Of a stretch of DNA of 64,000 nt, positions 14,723-21,605 are shown one piece after another (positions within the stretch are counted from its first letter, which is position 1; the number at the start of each line of letters is the position of its first letter). The translations under genes were made by a program, and so were the position numbers. The DNA lies in contig NZ_JOEQ01000003.1 of NCBI RefSeq assembly GCF_000721075.1, positions 1-64,000 of the forward strand. Reading direction: 5' to 3'. The notes beneath the pieces were generated by a model. That model ran no database searches. It saw only the letters and a list, made by a program, of their open reading frames with translations, and was not told the DNA's origin. The DNA comes from Streptosporangium amethystogenes. GTDB lineage: Bacteria; Actinomycetota; Actinomycetes; Streptosporangiales; Streptosporangiaceae.

Positions 14723-15003
14723 GTGCGAGGTAGCGTTTGTGTTGACGCTGAAGCTCTCCCCAACAGGAGGTGACAGCCCAACGCAAACGCTCTTCTGCGT
14801 TTCAGGGGCAAATAGCGAAAGACCGCTCTCGAAGAGCGGAGACAGGCCACACATGAAAGTGGCCTGAGCGGGAGACCCGCCCAGGCCGGATGCGGTCAGC
14901 ACCCTAGTTGGCGCTTCGATGCTATCGCGTTCGGTTCTGACGGCGTGCGATCTCCCTCGTCCCCTATGCCCTGCTCAGCAGGCAGACGAGAGGTGTTTTC
15001 AGC
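14723..15003 (+). ncRNA. Structured leader upstream of the transfer operon (possible RNA element)
   Basis: Three hairpins follow one another without gaps: CCGCTCT/AGAGCGG around CGA (14823-14839), AGGCCAC/GTGGCCT (14844-14865), and GCGG/CCGC (14868-14880). The 280-base leader has no gene and precedes the SCO3933-like start at 15004, whose ribosome binding site is AGAGGTG. This could be a structured 5' leader, a small RNA or an origin-like element. I cannot tell these apart from sequence alone. Confidence 0.35.
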
Positions 15004-15342
15004 ATGCGCAACATCCCCATCCCGGTCGACGTCTCCCGGCTCCAGTTCATCTGCGTGAAGGCTCCGTGCCCGCGCATCGTGAACAAGGAGACCGGCGAGT
15101 TGAAGACCGACAAGGCCAGCGGCCAGACCGTCTACGAGGTGCTGTTCTCCGTTGAGGACGCCTTCGGCAAGATCGAGCTGGTCAAGATCGGCGTCGTCGG
15201 GGAGCCCTCGGTCTTCCCCGGCAACGAGGTCAAGCCTGTCGGCCTGGTCGGCTACGTCTGGGAACTGTCCGGCCGCTGGGGCATCGCCTACCGCGCCTCG
15301 GCACTCCTGGCCGCCAGCACCGTGGAGGCACGCGGTGTCTGA
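15004..15342 (+). CDS. SCO3933-family AICE protein
   Basis: A 112-residue protein beginning MRNIPIPVDVSRLQFICVKA, a pattern I associate with the SCO3933-type regulatory proteins found just upstream of traSA-like genes in actinomycete elements. It contains a conserved beta-rich core (YEVLFSVEDAFGKIELVKIG) and has no membrane segments. Its last codons overlap the translocase start (GTGTCTGA), so the two are translationally coupled. The biochemical role is not established; an accessory or regulatory role in transfer is the usual suggestion. Confidence 0.75.
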   Translation: MRNIPIPVDVSRLQFICVKAPCPRIVNKETGELKTDKASGQTVYEVLFSVEDAFGKIELVKIGVVGEPSVFPGNEVKPVGLVGYVWELSGRWGIAYRASALLAASTVEARGV

Positions 15343-16717
15343 CGGTCTTCTCCTCACGCTCGGAGTCCTGGCCACCTCGGTGGCCGGGCTCTGGGCCTGG
15401 CACCGCTGGCACTACCGGTCCTTCTGGATGTGCCTCGGCTACCCGCTGACCGCCGTCACGGTCCGCTTCACCTGGCGCAAGGTCGCCCTGGGCTGCGGAC
15501 TGACCAAGAAGCGGCAGCGCTTCTGGTTCACCACCGTCCCCGGCCTGATCTCCTCGACCGGCCTCGTCCGCGTCAAGCGACGCCTGCAACGGGTCGCGGT
15601 CGACACCAAGCCGTGGATGTGGCTGCCCATGCCGACCCGTCACGGCTGGCGGGTCACCGTCCGTCTTCTGGAGGGACAGATCCCCGAGGACTACGCCCAG
15701 GTCGCCGACCGGCTCGCACACTCCTGGCGCGTGCACGCCGTACGCGTCTCCTCGACGAAACGGGGCCGCGTCACCCTCGCCGCGACCATCCGAGACCCGC
15801 TGGTCCGGATCAGTCAGGTCCCCGTCTCGACCGAACTCCTCAAGGTCACCGTCGGCCGGTTGGAGACCGGCTCCCCCTGGGTCATCGACTTCCGGACGGT
15901 CCCGCACTGGCTCAACGCGGGCGCCACCCAATCGGGCAAGTCGAACCTGGCCAACGCCCTCATCATCGGACTGTCCCCGCAACCGGTCGCGCTCGTCGGC
16001 TTCGACCTCAAGGGCGGGGTGGAGTTCACCCCCTACGAACCTCGCCTCTCAGCGCTGGCCACCTCCCGCGCCGAATGCGTGGAATTGCTGGATGACCTCG
16101 TCGCGCTGATGGCCGACCGGATGGCCGCGTGCCGTACGGCCGGAGCACGCAACATCTGGCAGCTGTCCAGCGACCGGCGGCCGGTTCCCGTCGTGGTCCT
16201 GGTCGACGAGCTGGCCGAGCTGTATCTGATGGCCGACAAGTCCGAGAAAGACGAGATCGCCAAGACCTCCACCGCGCTGCTGCGGGTCGCTCAGCTCGGG
16301 CGGGCGTTCGGGATCTATCTTTTCTGCTGCGGCCAGCGCATCGGCTCCGACCTCGGTCCCGGCGTCACCGCGCTGCGCGCTCAGTGCTCGGGACGGATCT
16401 GCCATCGGGTCAACGATCCCGAAACCGCGACCATGACCCTCGGCGATCTCGACCCTGCGGCGCTGGTCTCCGCTCGGGCCATCGCCTCCGAGACTCCCGG
16501 CGTCGCGATCGTGGCCGGACAGGACGGCCAGTGGTACCGGGCGCGCTCCTTCTACGTCTCCGAGCAGGCCGCCGAAGACGCCACCCACACCTACGCCGGT
16601 CTCACTCCGTCCTGGGCGGAGATCACGGCCGGTACCCACTGCGCCGAGGTGACCGATGCCGACCTCGCCGAGTTCCTCACCCCTGACCCCGTACTCCCGG
16701 AACTCCGGAAGGGCTGA
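15335..16717 (+). CDS. FtsK/SpoIIIE-type conjugal DNA translocase (TraSA-like)
   Basis: A 460-residue motor protein. A hydrophobic N-terminus (LLLTLGVLATSVAGLWAW) probably anchors it. Walker A is GATQSGKSNL near residue 196 and Walker B VVVLVDELAEL near residue 286, followed by ALLRVAQLGRAFGIYLFCCGQR, all typical of FtsK-domain conjugation proteins. In AICEs this single protein pumps double-stranded plasmid DNA between mycelia. GTG at 15335 is chosen because it overlaps the preceding stop and restores the normal N-terminus. It is complete, so the element should be transferable. Confidence 0.9.
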   Translation: MSDGLLLTLGVLATSVAGLWAWHRWHYRSFWMCLGYPLTAVTVRFTWRKVALGCGLTKKRQRFWFTTVPGLISSTGLVRVKRRLQRVAVDTKPWMWLPMPTRHGWRVTVRLLEGQIPEDYAQVADRLAHSWRVHAVRVSSTKRGRVTLAATIRDPLVRISQVPVSTELLKVTVGRLETGSPWVIDFRTVPHWLNAGATQSGKSNLANALIIGLSPQPVALVGFDLKGGVEFTPYEPRLSALATSRAECVELLDDLVALMADRMAACRTAGARNIWQLSSDRRPVPVVVLVDELAELYLMADKSEKDEIAKTSTALLRVAQLGRAFGIYLFCCGQRIGSDLGPGVTALRAQCSGRICHRVNDPETATMTLGDLDPAALVSARAIASETPGVAIVAGQDGQWYRARSFYVSEQAAEDATHTYAGLTPSWAEITAGTHCAEVTDADLAEFLTPDPVLPELRKG

Positions 16718-16722
16718 CCACC

Positions 16723-17352
16723 ATGCGACGCCTCGCCTCCTGGCTGCTGGACTCCGGTCCCGTCATCGTCCTGGCGCTCATCGCCGGTGCCGGCTCTTTC
16801 TCCCACGTACGGAAGACAGCGGTGGAGCACGGGCAGACGGGCTGGATGGCCTGGGCGGTGGCCGTGTGCGTCGATCTGACCTGCGTCATGGCCGCCCGCG
16901 AACGTCAACGCGACAAGGAGATCGGCCGCAAGCGAACCGGTCCGCTCTCCTGGCCGACCTTCGTCCTCGTCGCCGGAATCGTCCTGTCCCTGGCCGCCAA
17001 CCTCCACCAAGCCGAACCCTCCGTATGGGGCTGGCTGACCGCGGGCATTCCCGCCGCAGCGTTCCTGATCGCCGTCTCGATACTGGAACGCCGGGCGACC
17101 GGTCCCCGCCCCGAACCCTCCCCGGCCGTACCCGAGTCGGTCACCGCGCTTCCGGTTCTTCTCTCCGTCCCCGATGACGACCAGGGCGACGGTGCCGAAC
17201 CGTCTCCCGCGCTCCTCGACTACGCCCGCCGCGTGGCCGACGAGCACCACGCCAAGCACGGCAAGCCCATCACCCTCGACCTGCTGCGCGCACGCCTGGG
17301 CGTGTCCGGCCAACTCGCCTCCGACCTACTGCGCCACCTGCGCACAGCGTGA
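16723..17352 (+). CDS. DUF2637 / SpdB-like membrane protein
   Basis: A 209-residue protein with about four hydrophobic segments in the first 120 residues (for example VIVLALIAGAGSFSHV and LVAGIVLSLAANL), matching DUF2637 spread proteins of actinomycete plasmids and elements. The C-terminal 60 residues form a soluble domain with a helix-turn-helix-like end (LDLLRARLGVSGQLASDLL). Spread proteins help a transferred plasmid move along the recipient mycelium. The gene starts 5 bases after the translocase stop, in the transfer operon. Confidence 0.8.
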   Translation: MRRLASWLLDSGPVIVLALIAGAGSFSHVRKTAVEHGQTGWMAWAVAVCVDLTCVMAARERQRDKEIGRKRTGPLSWPTFVLVAGIVLSLAANLHQAEPSVWGWLTAGIPAAAFLIAVSILERRATGPRPEPSPAVPESVTALPVLLSVPDDDQGDGAEPSPALLDYARRVADEHHAKHGKPITLDLLRARLGVSGQLASDLLRHLRTA

Positions 17353-17364
17353 AGGGAGTTCTCC

Positions 17365-17496
17365 ATGCACGCCGAGACCGAGTTACTCCCGGTGGTCCGC
17401 TACCGCTGCTGCACCTGCAACGGGACCGGCGTCACCGGTGACGGCGAGACCTGCCCCGACTGCGACGGCATCGGGATCGACAACCACGGCGCATAG
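17365..17496 (+). CDS. Small DnaJ-type zinc-finger protein
   Basis: A 43-residue protein with two CxxCxGxG-like knuckles, CCTCNGTGVTG and CPDCDGIGID, as in the central zinc region of DnaJ. GAAGGGAG lies before the ATG at 17365. Such mini-proteins are regularly found between the spread gene and repSA in these elements. It could bind DNA or assist the initiator. Too short for automatic gene callers, but ribosome binding site and cysteine spacing support it. Confidence 0.7.
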   Translation: MHAETELLPVVRYRCCTCNGTGVTGDGETCPDCDGIGIDNHGA

Positions 17497-17592
17497 CCGT
17501 GAGCGCCCCCCGCGTGGCCACACAACCGCCAAGTTCCGCGCCACGCCGGGGGCCATCCCTCACAGATCACTCTGCACAGGACGGAACCTATC

Positions 17593-18984
17593 TTGCCCAC
17601 CCTGACCGATCCACACGCGGTAGCTGGAATGATCTCCCGGCTCCGCGATCCCCACTACGAACGCTGGGCCTCCCAGATCCGCCGGACCGGCGGCTGCCGA
17701 CAGCCGATCCACCTGCGCGGAAAGGTCGAACACTGGGACCGCGCGACCGGCACACTCCTGCACCGCTACAGCACCAACCTGGAACCGGACGGCGTACTGC
17801 GGGTGGCCTGCAAGACCCGCCGCGCGACCCGCTGCCCGTCCTGCGCCGAGACCTACCGGGCCGACACCTACCAACTGGTGCGCGCGGGCCTGGTCGGCGG
17901 CAAGGGCGTCCCGGCCTCGGTGAGCGCGCACCCCTGCCTGTTCGTCACGCTCACCGCGCCGTCCTTCGGGCCGGTGCACGTACGACGGGAGAAGAACGGC
18001 AAGGTCCTGCCGTGTCACGCCCGCCGCGACGCCGAGACCTGCCCGCACGGGCGGGTCATGTCCTGCACCACTCGGCACGGGGCCGACGAACCGTGCCTCG
18101 GTGAACCGCTGTGCCCGGAGTGTTACGACTACGCGGGCTCGGTGCTGTTCAACGCGATGTCCCCGGAACTGTGGCGACGCTTCACCGAGGCCCTGCGCCG
18201 ACGCATCGCCAAGAACGCCGGACTGACCCAGCGGGAGCTACGGGAACAGGCCGTCATCTCCTTCGCCAAGGTGGCCGAGTACCAGCGGCGCGGGGTCGTC
18301 CACTTCCATGCCGTGATCCGCCTCGACGGCTCGGAGGGACCGGTCACGGCTCCCCCGGCCTGGGCAACGGCCGACCTGATGGCGGATGCCGTACGACATG
18401 CCGCCTCGGCGGTCGCGGTGACCGTGCCGAAGGTCCCCGGTGAGCCCACGCGGGTCTTCCGGTGGGGTGCTCAGCTCGACGTCCGACAGATCACCATGAA
18501 CGGCGACCTCTCCGAACAGGCCGTCGCCGCCTACATCGCCAAATACGCCACCAAGGCCGCCGAGTGCGTCGGCACTCTGGACCGGCGCATCAACCTCCTC
18601 GACGACTTGACCGCCCTGCCGATCCGCGACCACCCCCGACGACTCATCGCCGAGTGCCTGCGCTTGGGCGTGCTCGACGAGCTGACCGAATTCCGGCTCG
18701 TGCAGTGGGCTCACATGCTCGGCTTCCGCGGCCACTTCTCCACGAAATCACGGCGCTACTCCACCACCCTCGGCGACCTTCGCGCCGAACGGGCCGACCA
18801 CATGCGCGACGAGGCCGTCAGCACCGGCCGACTCCCCCTCTTCGAGGAGGACACCGTACTCGTCACCTCCCACTGGGACTACGCCGGACAGGGCCTGTCG
18901 GCCGGTGAACGGCTCCTCGCCGCCGCCTTGAGCGGCACCGATCTGCTTCCCCCCGCATTCCCGCCGGAGGCCGCGCATGGATGA
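17593..18984 (+). CDS. RepSA-family HUH replication initiator
   Basis: A 463-residue initiator. Two cysteine clusters (CPSCAETY and CPECYDYAG) flank a central region, and RGVVHFHAVIRLDG near residue 235 holds the His-hydrophobic-His metal motif of rolling-circle nucleases. VAAYIAKYATK near 313 supplies the probable nicking tyrosine. RepSA proteins start rolling-circle replication after AICE excision. The TTG at 17593 begins the family-like N-terminus (DPHAVAGMISRLRDPHYERW); ATG at 17629 is the alternative. It overlaps Xis by 8 bases, as expected for rep-xis-int operons. Confidence 0.88.
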   Translation: MPTLTDPHAVAGMISRLRDPHYERWASQIRRTGGCRQPIHLRGKVEHWDRATGTLLHRYSTNLEPDGVLRVACKTRRATRCPSCAETYRADTYQLVRAGLVGGKGVPASVSAHPCLFVTLTAPSFGPVHVRREKNGKVLPCHARRDAETCPHGRVMSCTTRHGADEPCLGEPLCPECYDYAGSVLFNAMSPELWRRFTEALRRRIAKNAGLTQRELREQAVISFAKVAEYQRRGVVHFHAVIRLDGSEGPVTAPPAWATADLMADAVRHAASAVAVTVPKVPGEPTRVFRWGAQLDVRQITMNGDLSEQAVAAYIAKYATKAAECVGTLDRRINLLDDLTALPIRDHPRRLIAECLRLGVLDELTEFRLVQWAHMLGFRGHFSTKSRRYSTTLGDLRAERADHMRDEAVSTGRLPLFEEDTVLVTSHWDYAGQGLSAGERLLAAALSGTDLLPPAFPPEAAHG

Positions 18985-19156
18985 CGAGCAACTCCTGACC
19001 GTCGACGAGGCCGCCGCCCGCCTCCGGGTAAGCCGGTGGACCCTCTACTGCCTGATCCGCTCGAACGAGATCCGAAGCCTGAAGATCCGCCGTCGCCGTC
19101 TCATCCCGGTCGACGCGGTGACCGAGTGCATCCACAACCTGATGGAGGCGGCGTGA
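18977..19156 (+). CDS. xis: Excisionase (MerR-like HTH, Xis)
   Basis: A 59-residue DNA-binding protein. LLTVDEAAARLRVSRWTLYCL is the winged helix-turn-helix of the excisionase/helix_turn_helix_17 family, and the basic strand LKIRRRRLIPVDAV follows. The ATG at 18977 lies inside the end of the replication gene and the stop shares a base with the integrase ATG, so replication, excision and integration proteins are coupled. Xis bends att DNA and directs Int toward excision. The candidate arm sites lie on both sides of the element. Confidence 0.88.
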   Translation: MDDEQLLTVDEAAARLRVSRWTLYCLIRSNEIRSLKIRRRRLIPVDAVTECIHNLMEAA

Positions 19157-20427
19157 TGACCAGGACAGCACTCGGCACGCCCGAGGAAGGGCCGAAGCGG
19201 CAGAGCAAGCGCCGCATGCGGAAGCGCTCCAACGGTGAGGGGAGCATCTGGCCCCGGAAGGACGGCCGGTACGGCTACGCCGCCTTCGTGCCCACCACGG
19301 GTGGAGCCGTCAAGCGCGTGCAGGGCTCGGCCCGGTCCCAGGAAGATGCGCGGAAGAAGCTGACCGAGCTTCTCAAGAACTCCGACGAGGGCATCCCCGT
19401 CTCCTCGGAGAACTGGACGGTCGGCGACTACCTGAACTACTGGCTCAAGTACATCGTCCGCGAGGAGCGGCGCCCCAAGACCTACCAGGGCTACGAGAGC
19501 GTCGTCCGGCTGCACCTGGTTCCCGGCCTGGGCAAGCGACGGCTGAACAAGCTCAACGCCCAGGAGGTCCGGCTGTTCATCACCCGAACCCGTACCGAGT
19601 GCCAGTGCTGCAAGCATGGTTGGGACGCCTCCCGTGAGATCCCCGTCTGCTGCGCGCTCAAGGACAGCGAGTGCTGCGAGTCCCGGCTGTCGACCCGCAT
19701 GGTTCAGTCCGTGCACGCCGTACTCCGCAACGCCCTGGAGTCCGCGGTACGAGAGGAGATCATCCCGCGCAACGCGGCCAAGCTCGTCAAGGTCCCGGTT
19801 CCCAAGTACAAGGTCAATCGCGGTCTGACCGTGCCTCAGTCGCGTGCGGTTCTCAAGGCTGCTCACGAGCATCGGCTGTCGGCGCTCTACGTCCTGGCGC
19901 TCTGCCTCGGCCTGCGGCGCGGGGAGCTCCTCGGGCTGCGCTGGGTGGACATCGACCTCGACGGCGCGAAACTCGAAGTGATCCAGACCCTCCAGCGAGT
20001 CGGGGGTCGTCTCCAGTTCGTCCGGCCCAAGACCAATGACTCCGAGCGGACTGTCCCGCTTCCCTCGATCTGCGTGGAAGCGCTCCGGGCGCATCGCAAG
20101 CAGCAGTTCGCCGAACGCTCCGACCGCTGGGACGACTGGGAGGAACACGGCCTCGTCTTCCCGTCTCGGCGTGGAACGCCCATGGAGCCGGACAACCTCC
20201 GGCGAAGCTGGGGAGCGATTCGCAAGGCCGCCGGCCTCGGGGACATGCGCTTTCACGACCTCCGCCACACCTGCGTGACCCTGCTACTCAACCTCGGCGT
20301 CCCGCCCCAGGTCGTCCGAGACATCGTCGGCCACAGCGACATCGAGGTGACCATGACCATCTACGCCCATGTCACCCTCGACGACAAGCGCAACGCCCTC
20401 GGCAAACTCGGCGACGCGCTCGCCTAG
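19156..20427 (+). CDS. int: Tyrosine-family site-specific integrase
   Basis: A 423-residue recombinase. A basic N-terminus (SKRRMRKRSNGEGSIW) leads to an arm-binding domain, then the SAM-like core-binding domain. The catalytic domain shows Arg in LRRGELLGLRW near 253, HDLRHT near 367, GHSDIEVT, and the nucleophile Tyr in TIYAH near 402. Start ATG at 19156 overlaps the Xis stop. An insert with four cysteines (CQCCKHGWDASREIPVCC) sits in the core-binding region and is a feature of this subfamily. It catalyses recombination between the element and tRNA-Phe. The fragment at 3087-3360 is a close relative. Confidence 0.93.
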   Translation: MTRTALGTPEEGPKRQSKRRMRKRSNGEGSIWPRKDGRYGYAAFVPTTGGAVKRVQGSARSQEDARKKLTELLKNSDEGIPVSSENWTVGDYLNYWLKYIVREERRPKTYQGYESVVRLHLVPGLGKRRLNKLNAQEVRLFITRTRTECQCCKHGWDASREIPVCCALKDSECCESRLSTRMVQSVHAVLRNALESAVREEIIPRNAAKLVKVPVPKYKVNRGLTVPQSRAVLKAAHEHRLSALYVLALCLGLRRGELLGLRWVDIDLDGAKLEVIQTLQRVGGRLQFVRPKTNDSERTVPLPSICVEALRAHRKQQFAERSDRWDDWEEHGLVFPSRRGTPMEPDNLRRSWGAIRKAAGLGDMRFHDLRHTCVTLLLNLGVPPQVVRDIVGHSDIEVTMTIYAHVTLDDKRNALGKLGDALA

Positions 20428-20444
20428 AACAGGAGCCCTACTCC

Positions 20445-20475
20445 GACGCCTCGGCTTTGGCCGGGGCGTCTTGTC
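20445..20475 (+). terminator. Terminator of the rep-xis-int operon
   Basis: GACGCCTCGG pairs with CCGGGGCGTC around CTTTGG, starting 18 bases after the integrase stop, with TTGTCGTT after it. The remnant element has the same hairpin at 3376-3414. Confidence 0.7.
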
Positions 20476-20648
20476 GTTCTCAAGCTCTTTAGCGGCAACT
20501 GTCAATAGAAGTCGCTGATGTGGCGCCAGATCAAAGCCGACTCACTTACGATGAGGCCAAGTGCACACAAAGTGGGAACCGCTTCCTCTTCGTCACTCGC
20601 AGGTGTCGGGATGTCCGTCACCTGAAGAATGACGGGAGTGAGGAGGTA

Positions 20649-20789
20649 ATGTCGGTGGCCCGCCATCGGAAAAAACCCCACAATGTGTGGACACGGTGGT
20701 TGCCGGATCTTGATGCTGTCACAGCGATGGTCACTCTGCTCGCAGGGTTGGCTACCGTGATCGCGACGGTGATCTCACTTTACAAGTGA
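20649..20789 (+). CDS. Small single-pass membrane peptide
   Basis: A frame of 46 codons (44 if GTG at 20655 is the start). GAGGAGGT at 20640-20647 is very close to the ATG but 8 bases from the GTG, so the GTG is more likely. A basic head (RHRKKPHNVWTRWLPDLD) is followed by one hydrophobic helix (VTAMVTLLAGLATVIATVI) and a short SLYK tail. It lies between the integrase and the right attachment site. It could be a toxin-like peptide, a small membrane regulator or an entry-exclusion protein. The family is not recognised. Confidence 0.45.
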   Translation: MSVARHRKKPHNVWTRWLPDLDAVTAMVTLLAGLATVIATVISLYK

Positions 20790-20855
20790 GATTGAACGGG
20801 CAACCCCCGGGCCAGTTCGGCCTCGCGGCGAGCGAGTCGTCCTGGTCCCGGATCA

Positions 20856-20877
20856 GGGTAAGCGTCACCGCTTACCC
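20856..20877. promoter_or_regulatory. Palindrome with GGGTAAGCG arms, copy 1
   Basis: Perfect 9-base arms GGGTAAGCG and CGCTTACCC around TCAC. An identical-arm copy lies 128 bases to the right. Placed between the integrase and the attachment core, the pair may bind Xis or another element-encoded protein. Confidence 0.6.
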
Positions 20878-20983
20878 GAACTCGCACACGGGCTTGAGAT
20901 CTCAGTGCCCCTGCACTGTCAACCGCCTCGCTCGCAGTGCTGAACTCACTCCGCAGCACCCAGTCGATTCGGTCCATGACCTC

Positions 20984-21005
20984 GGGTAAGCGCTACCGCT
21001 TACCC
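20984..21005. promoter_or_regulatory. Palindrome with GGGTAAGCG arms, copy 2
   Basis: The same 9-base arms as copy 1, around CTAC. The two copies share arms exactly while the 106 bases between them are unrelated, which points to selection for protein binding. It lies 150 bases before the attachment core. Confidence 0.6.
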
Positions 21006-21074
21006 GCATCACCGGGGCTCCTCGTTTGAGGCATTACAAACTTCGATAGAAGCTGGCCCACGTTCCGCCGGGAC

Positions 21075-21096
21075 GTTGCTGTCAGTGTTGCTGTCA
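21075..21096. repeat. Paired integrase arm-like repeats at the right end
   Basis: GTTGCTGTCA at 21075-21084 and at 21087-21096, 60 bases before the attachment core at 21156. Counterparts exist at 3972-3993 in the remnant element and at 4181-4203 in the left end of this element. Confidence 0.55.
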
Positions 21097-21106
21097 CCGG
21101 ACATCA

Positions 21107-21142
21107 AAAAGCCCCGGGCCGTAATCGGCTCGGGGCGTTTTC
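21107..21142. terminator. Terminator-like hairpin at the AICE/tRNA boundary
   Basis: GCCCCGGGCC and GGCTCGGGGC pair around GTAATC and are followed by GTTTT on the plus strand; the minus strand has a T-run on the other side (AAAAA at 21106-21110). It may end transcription in both directions, including tRNA-Phe readthrough. Confidence 0.6.
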
Positions 21143-21155
21143 CCTGCTCAATCAG

Positions 21156-21205
21156 TGTGGTCAGGGGCGGGGTCGAACCGCCGACCTTCCGCTTTTCAGG
21201 CGGAC
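21156..21205. repeat. Attachment core, tRNA-proximal copy (attR)
   Basis: Identical over 50 bases to 4053-4102. It covers the 3' half of tRNA-Phe, so integration rebuilds a complete tRNA on the chromosomal side. Confidence 0.92.
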
Positions 21206-21231
21206 GCTCGTACCGACTGAGCTACCTGACC
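21158..21231 (-). tRNA. tRNA-Phe(GAA)
   Basis: Read on the minus strand, GGTCAGG pairs with CCTGACC in the acceptor stem. The anticodon arm is TCCGC-CTGAAAA-GCGGA, giving anticodon GAA, and the T-arm is GGCGG-TTCGACC-CCGCC. No CCA is encoded. It is the last of a Glu-Asp-Phe cluster and the integration site of the AICE; its 3' half is duplicated at 4053-4102. Confidence 0.95.
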
Positions 21232-21259
21232 TTGGTGGTGGATCGAACACCTACCTGAG

Positions 21260-21334
21260 CGGTCCTGACGGGACTTGAACCCGCGACCTCCACCTTGACA
21301 GGGTGGCGAGCACTCCAAACTGCTCTACAGGACC
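21260..21334 (-). tRNA. tRNA-Asp(GTC)
   Basis: On the minus strand the acceptor stem GGTCCTG pairs with CAGGACC. The anticodon loop CTGTCAA between CCACC and GGTGG gives GTC, for aspartate. It lies between tRNA-Glu and tRNA-Phe and is probably cotranscribed with both. Confidence 0.95.
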
Positions 21335-21440
21335 TTGCTTGGCTGGGGCTTTTGTCCCCGGCCTTTCTGGCTTTGCCAGCCTACCAGTTCTTCGGAGGTC
21401 TTCGACCTTCCGTTTCCCTGGCGAGCCTTGGCTCTGCCGG

Positions 21441-21513
21441 TGCCCCCAACGGGATTCGAACCCGTGTCGCCGCCTTGAAAGGGCGGTGTCCTAGGCCACT
21501 AGACGATGGGGGC
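21441..21513 (-). tRNA. tRNA-Glu(TTC)
   Basis: On the minus strand GCCCCCA pairs with TGGGGGC in the acceptor stem. The anticodon loop CTTTCAA between CCGCC and GGCGG gives TTC, for glutamate. It is the first gene of the Glu-Asp-Phe transcript. Confidence 0.95.
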
Positions 21514-21562
21514 TCGGGACTCGCGTCCCGTTCCTTCGCCGTGCTCCGCTGGAGACCTCTGA

Positions 21563-21591
21563 AGCATAGGGGACTTTTGCCCCGTTGCCAA
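21563..21591 (-). promoter_or_regulatory. Promoter of the tRNA cluster
   Basis: On the minus strand TTGGCA and TATGCT are separated by 17 bases, close to the sigma-70-type consensus. The -10 box lies about 50 bases before the tRNA-Glu 5' end. Confidence 0.7.
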
Positions 21592-21605
21592 AGCGGCTTT
21601 CCGGC

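Larger units (their letters stand above)
4053..21205. mobile_element. AICE integrated in tRNA-Phe(GAA)
   Basis: Two identical 50-bp cores bound about 17 kb. The right half carries the usual AICE core genes on one strand: an SCO3933-like protein, an FtsK/TraSA DNA translocase, a DUF2637 (SpdB-like) protein, a RepSA-type HUH initiator, Xis and Int, with Int next to the tRNA. The left half carries accessory genes, several of them defence-like, and an insertion sequence. Known elements such as pMEA100 also use tRNA-Phe. All core genes are open, so excision and conjugal transfer look possible. I found no separate lytic or pilus genes, consistent with double-stranded FtsK-type transfer. Confidence 0.9.

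Noticed and set aside
20820..21010. Repetitive-looking region near attR considered as a CRISPR array
   Set aside because: Only two palindromic units exist, with unrelated spacing and no repeat-spacer pattern.
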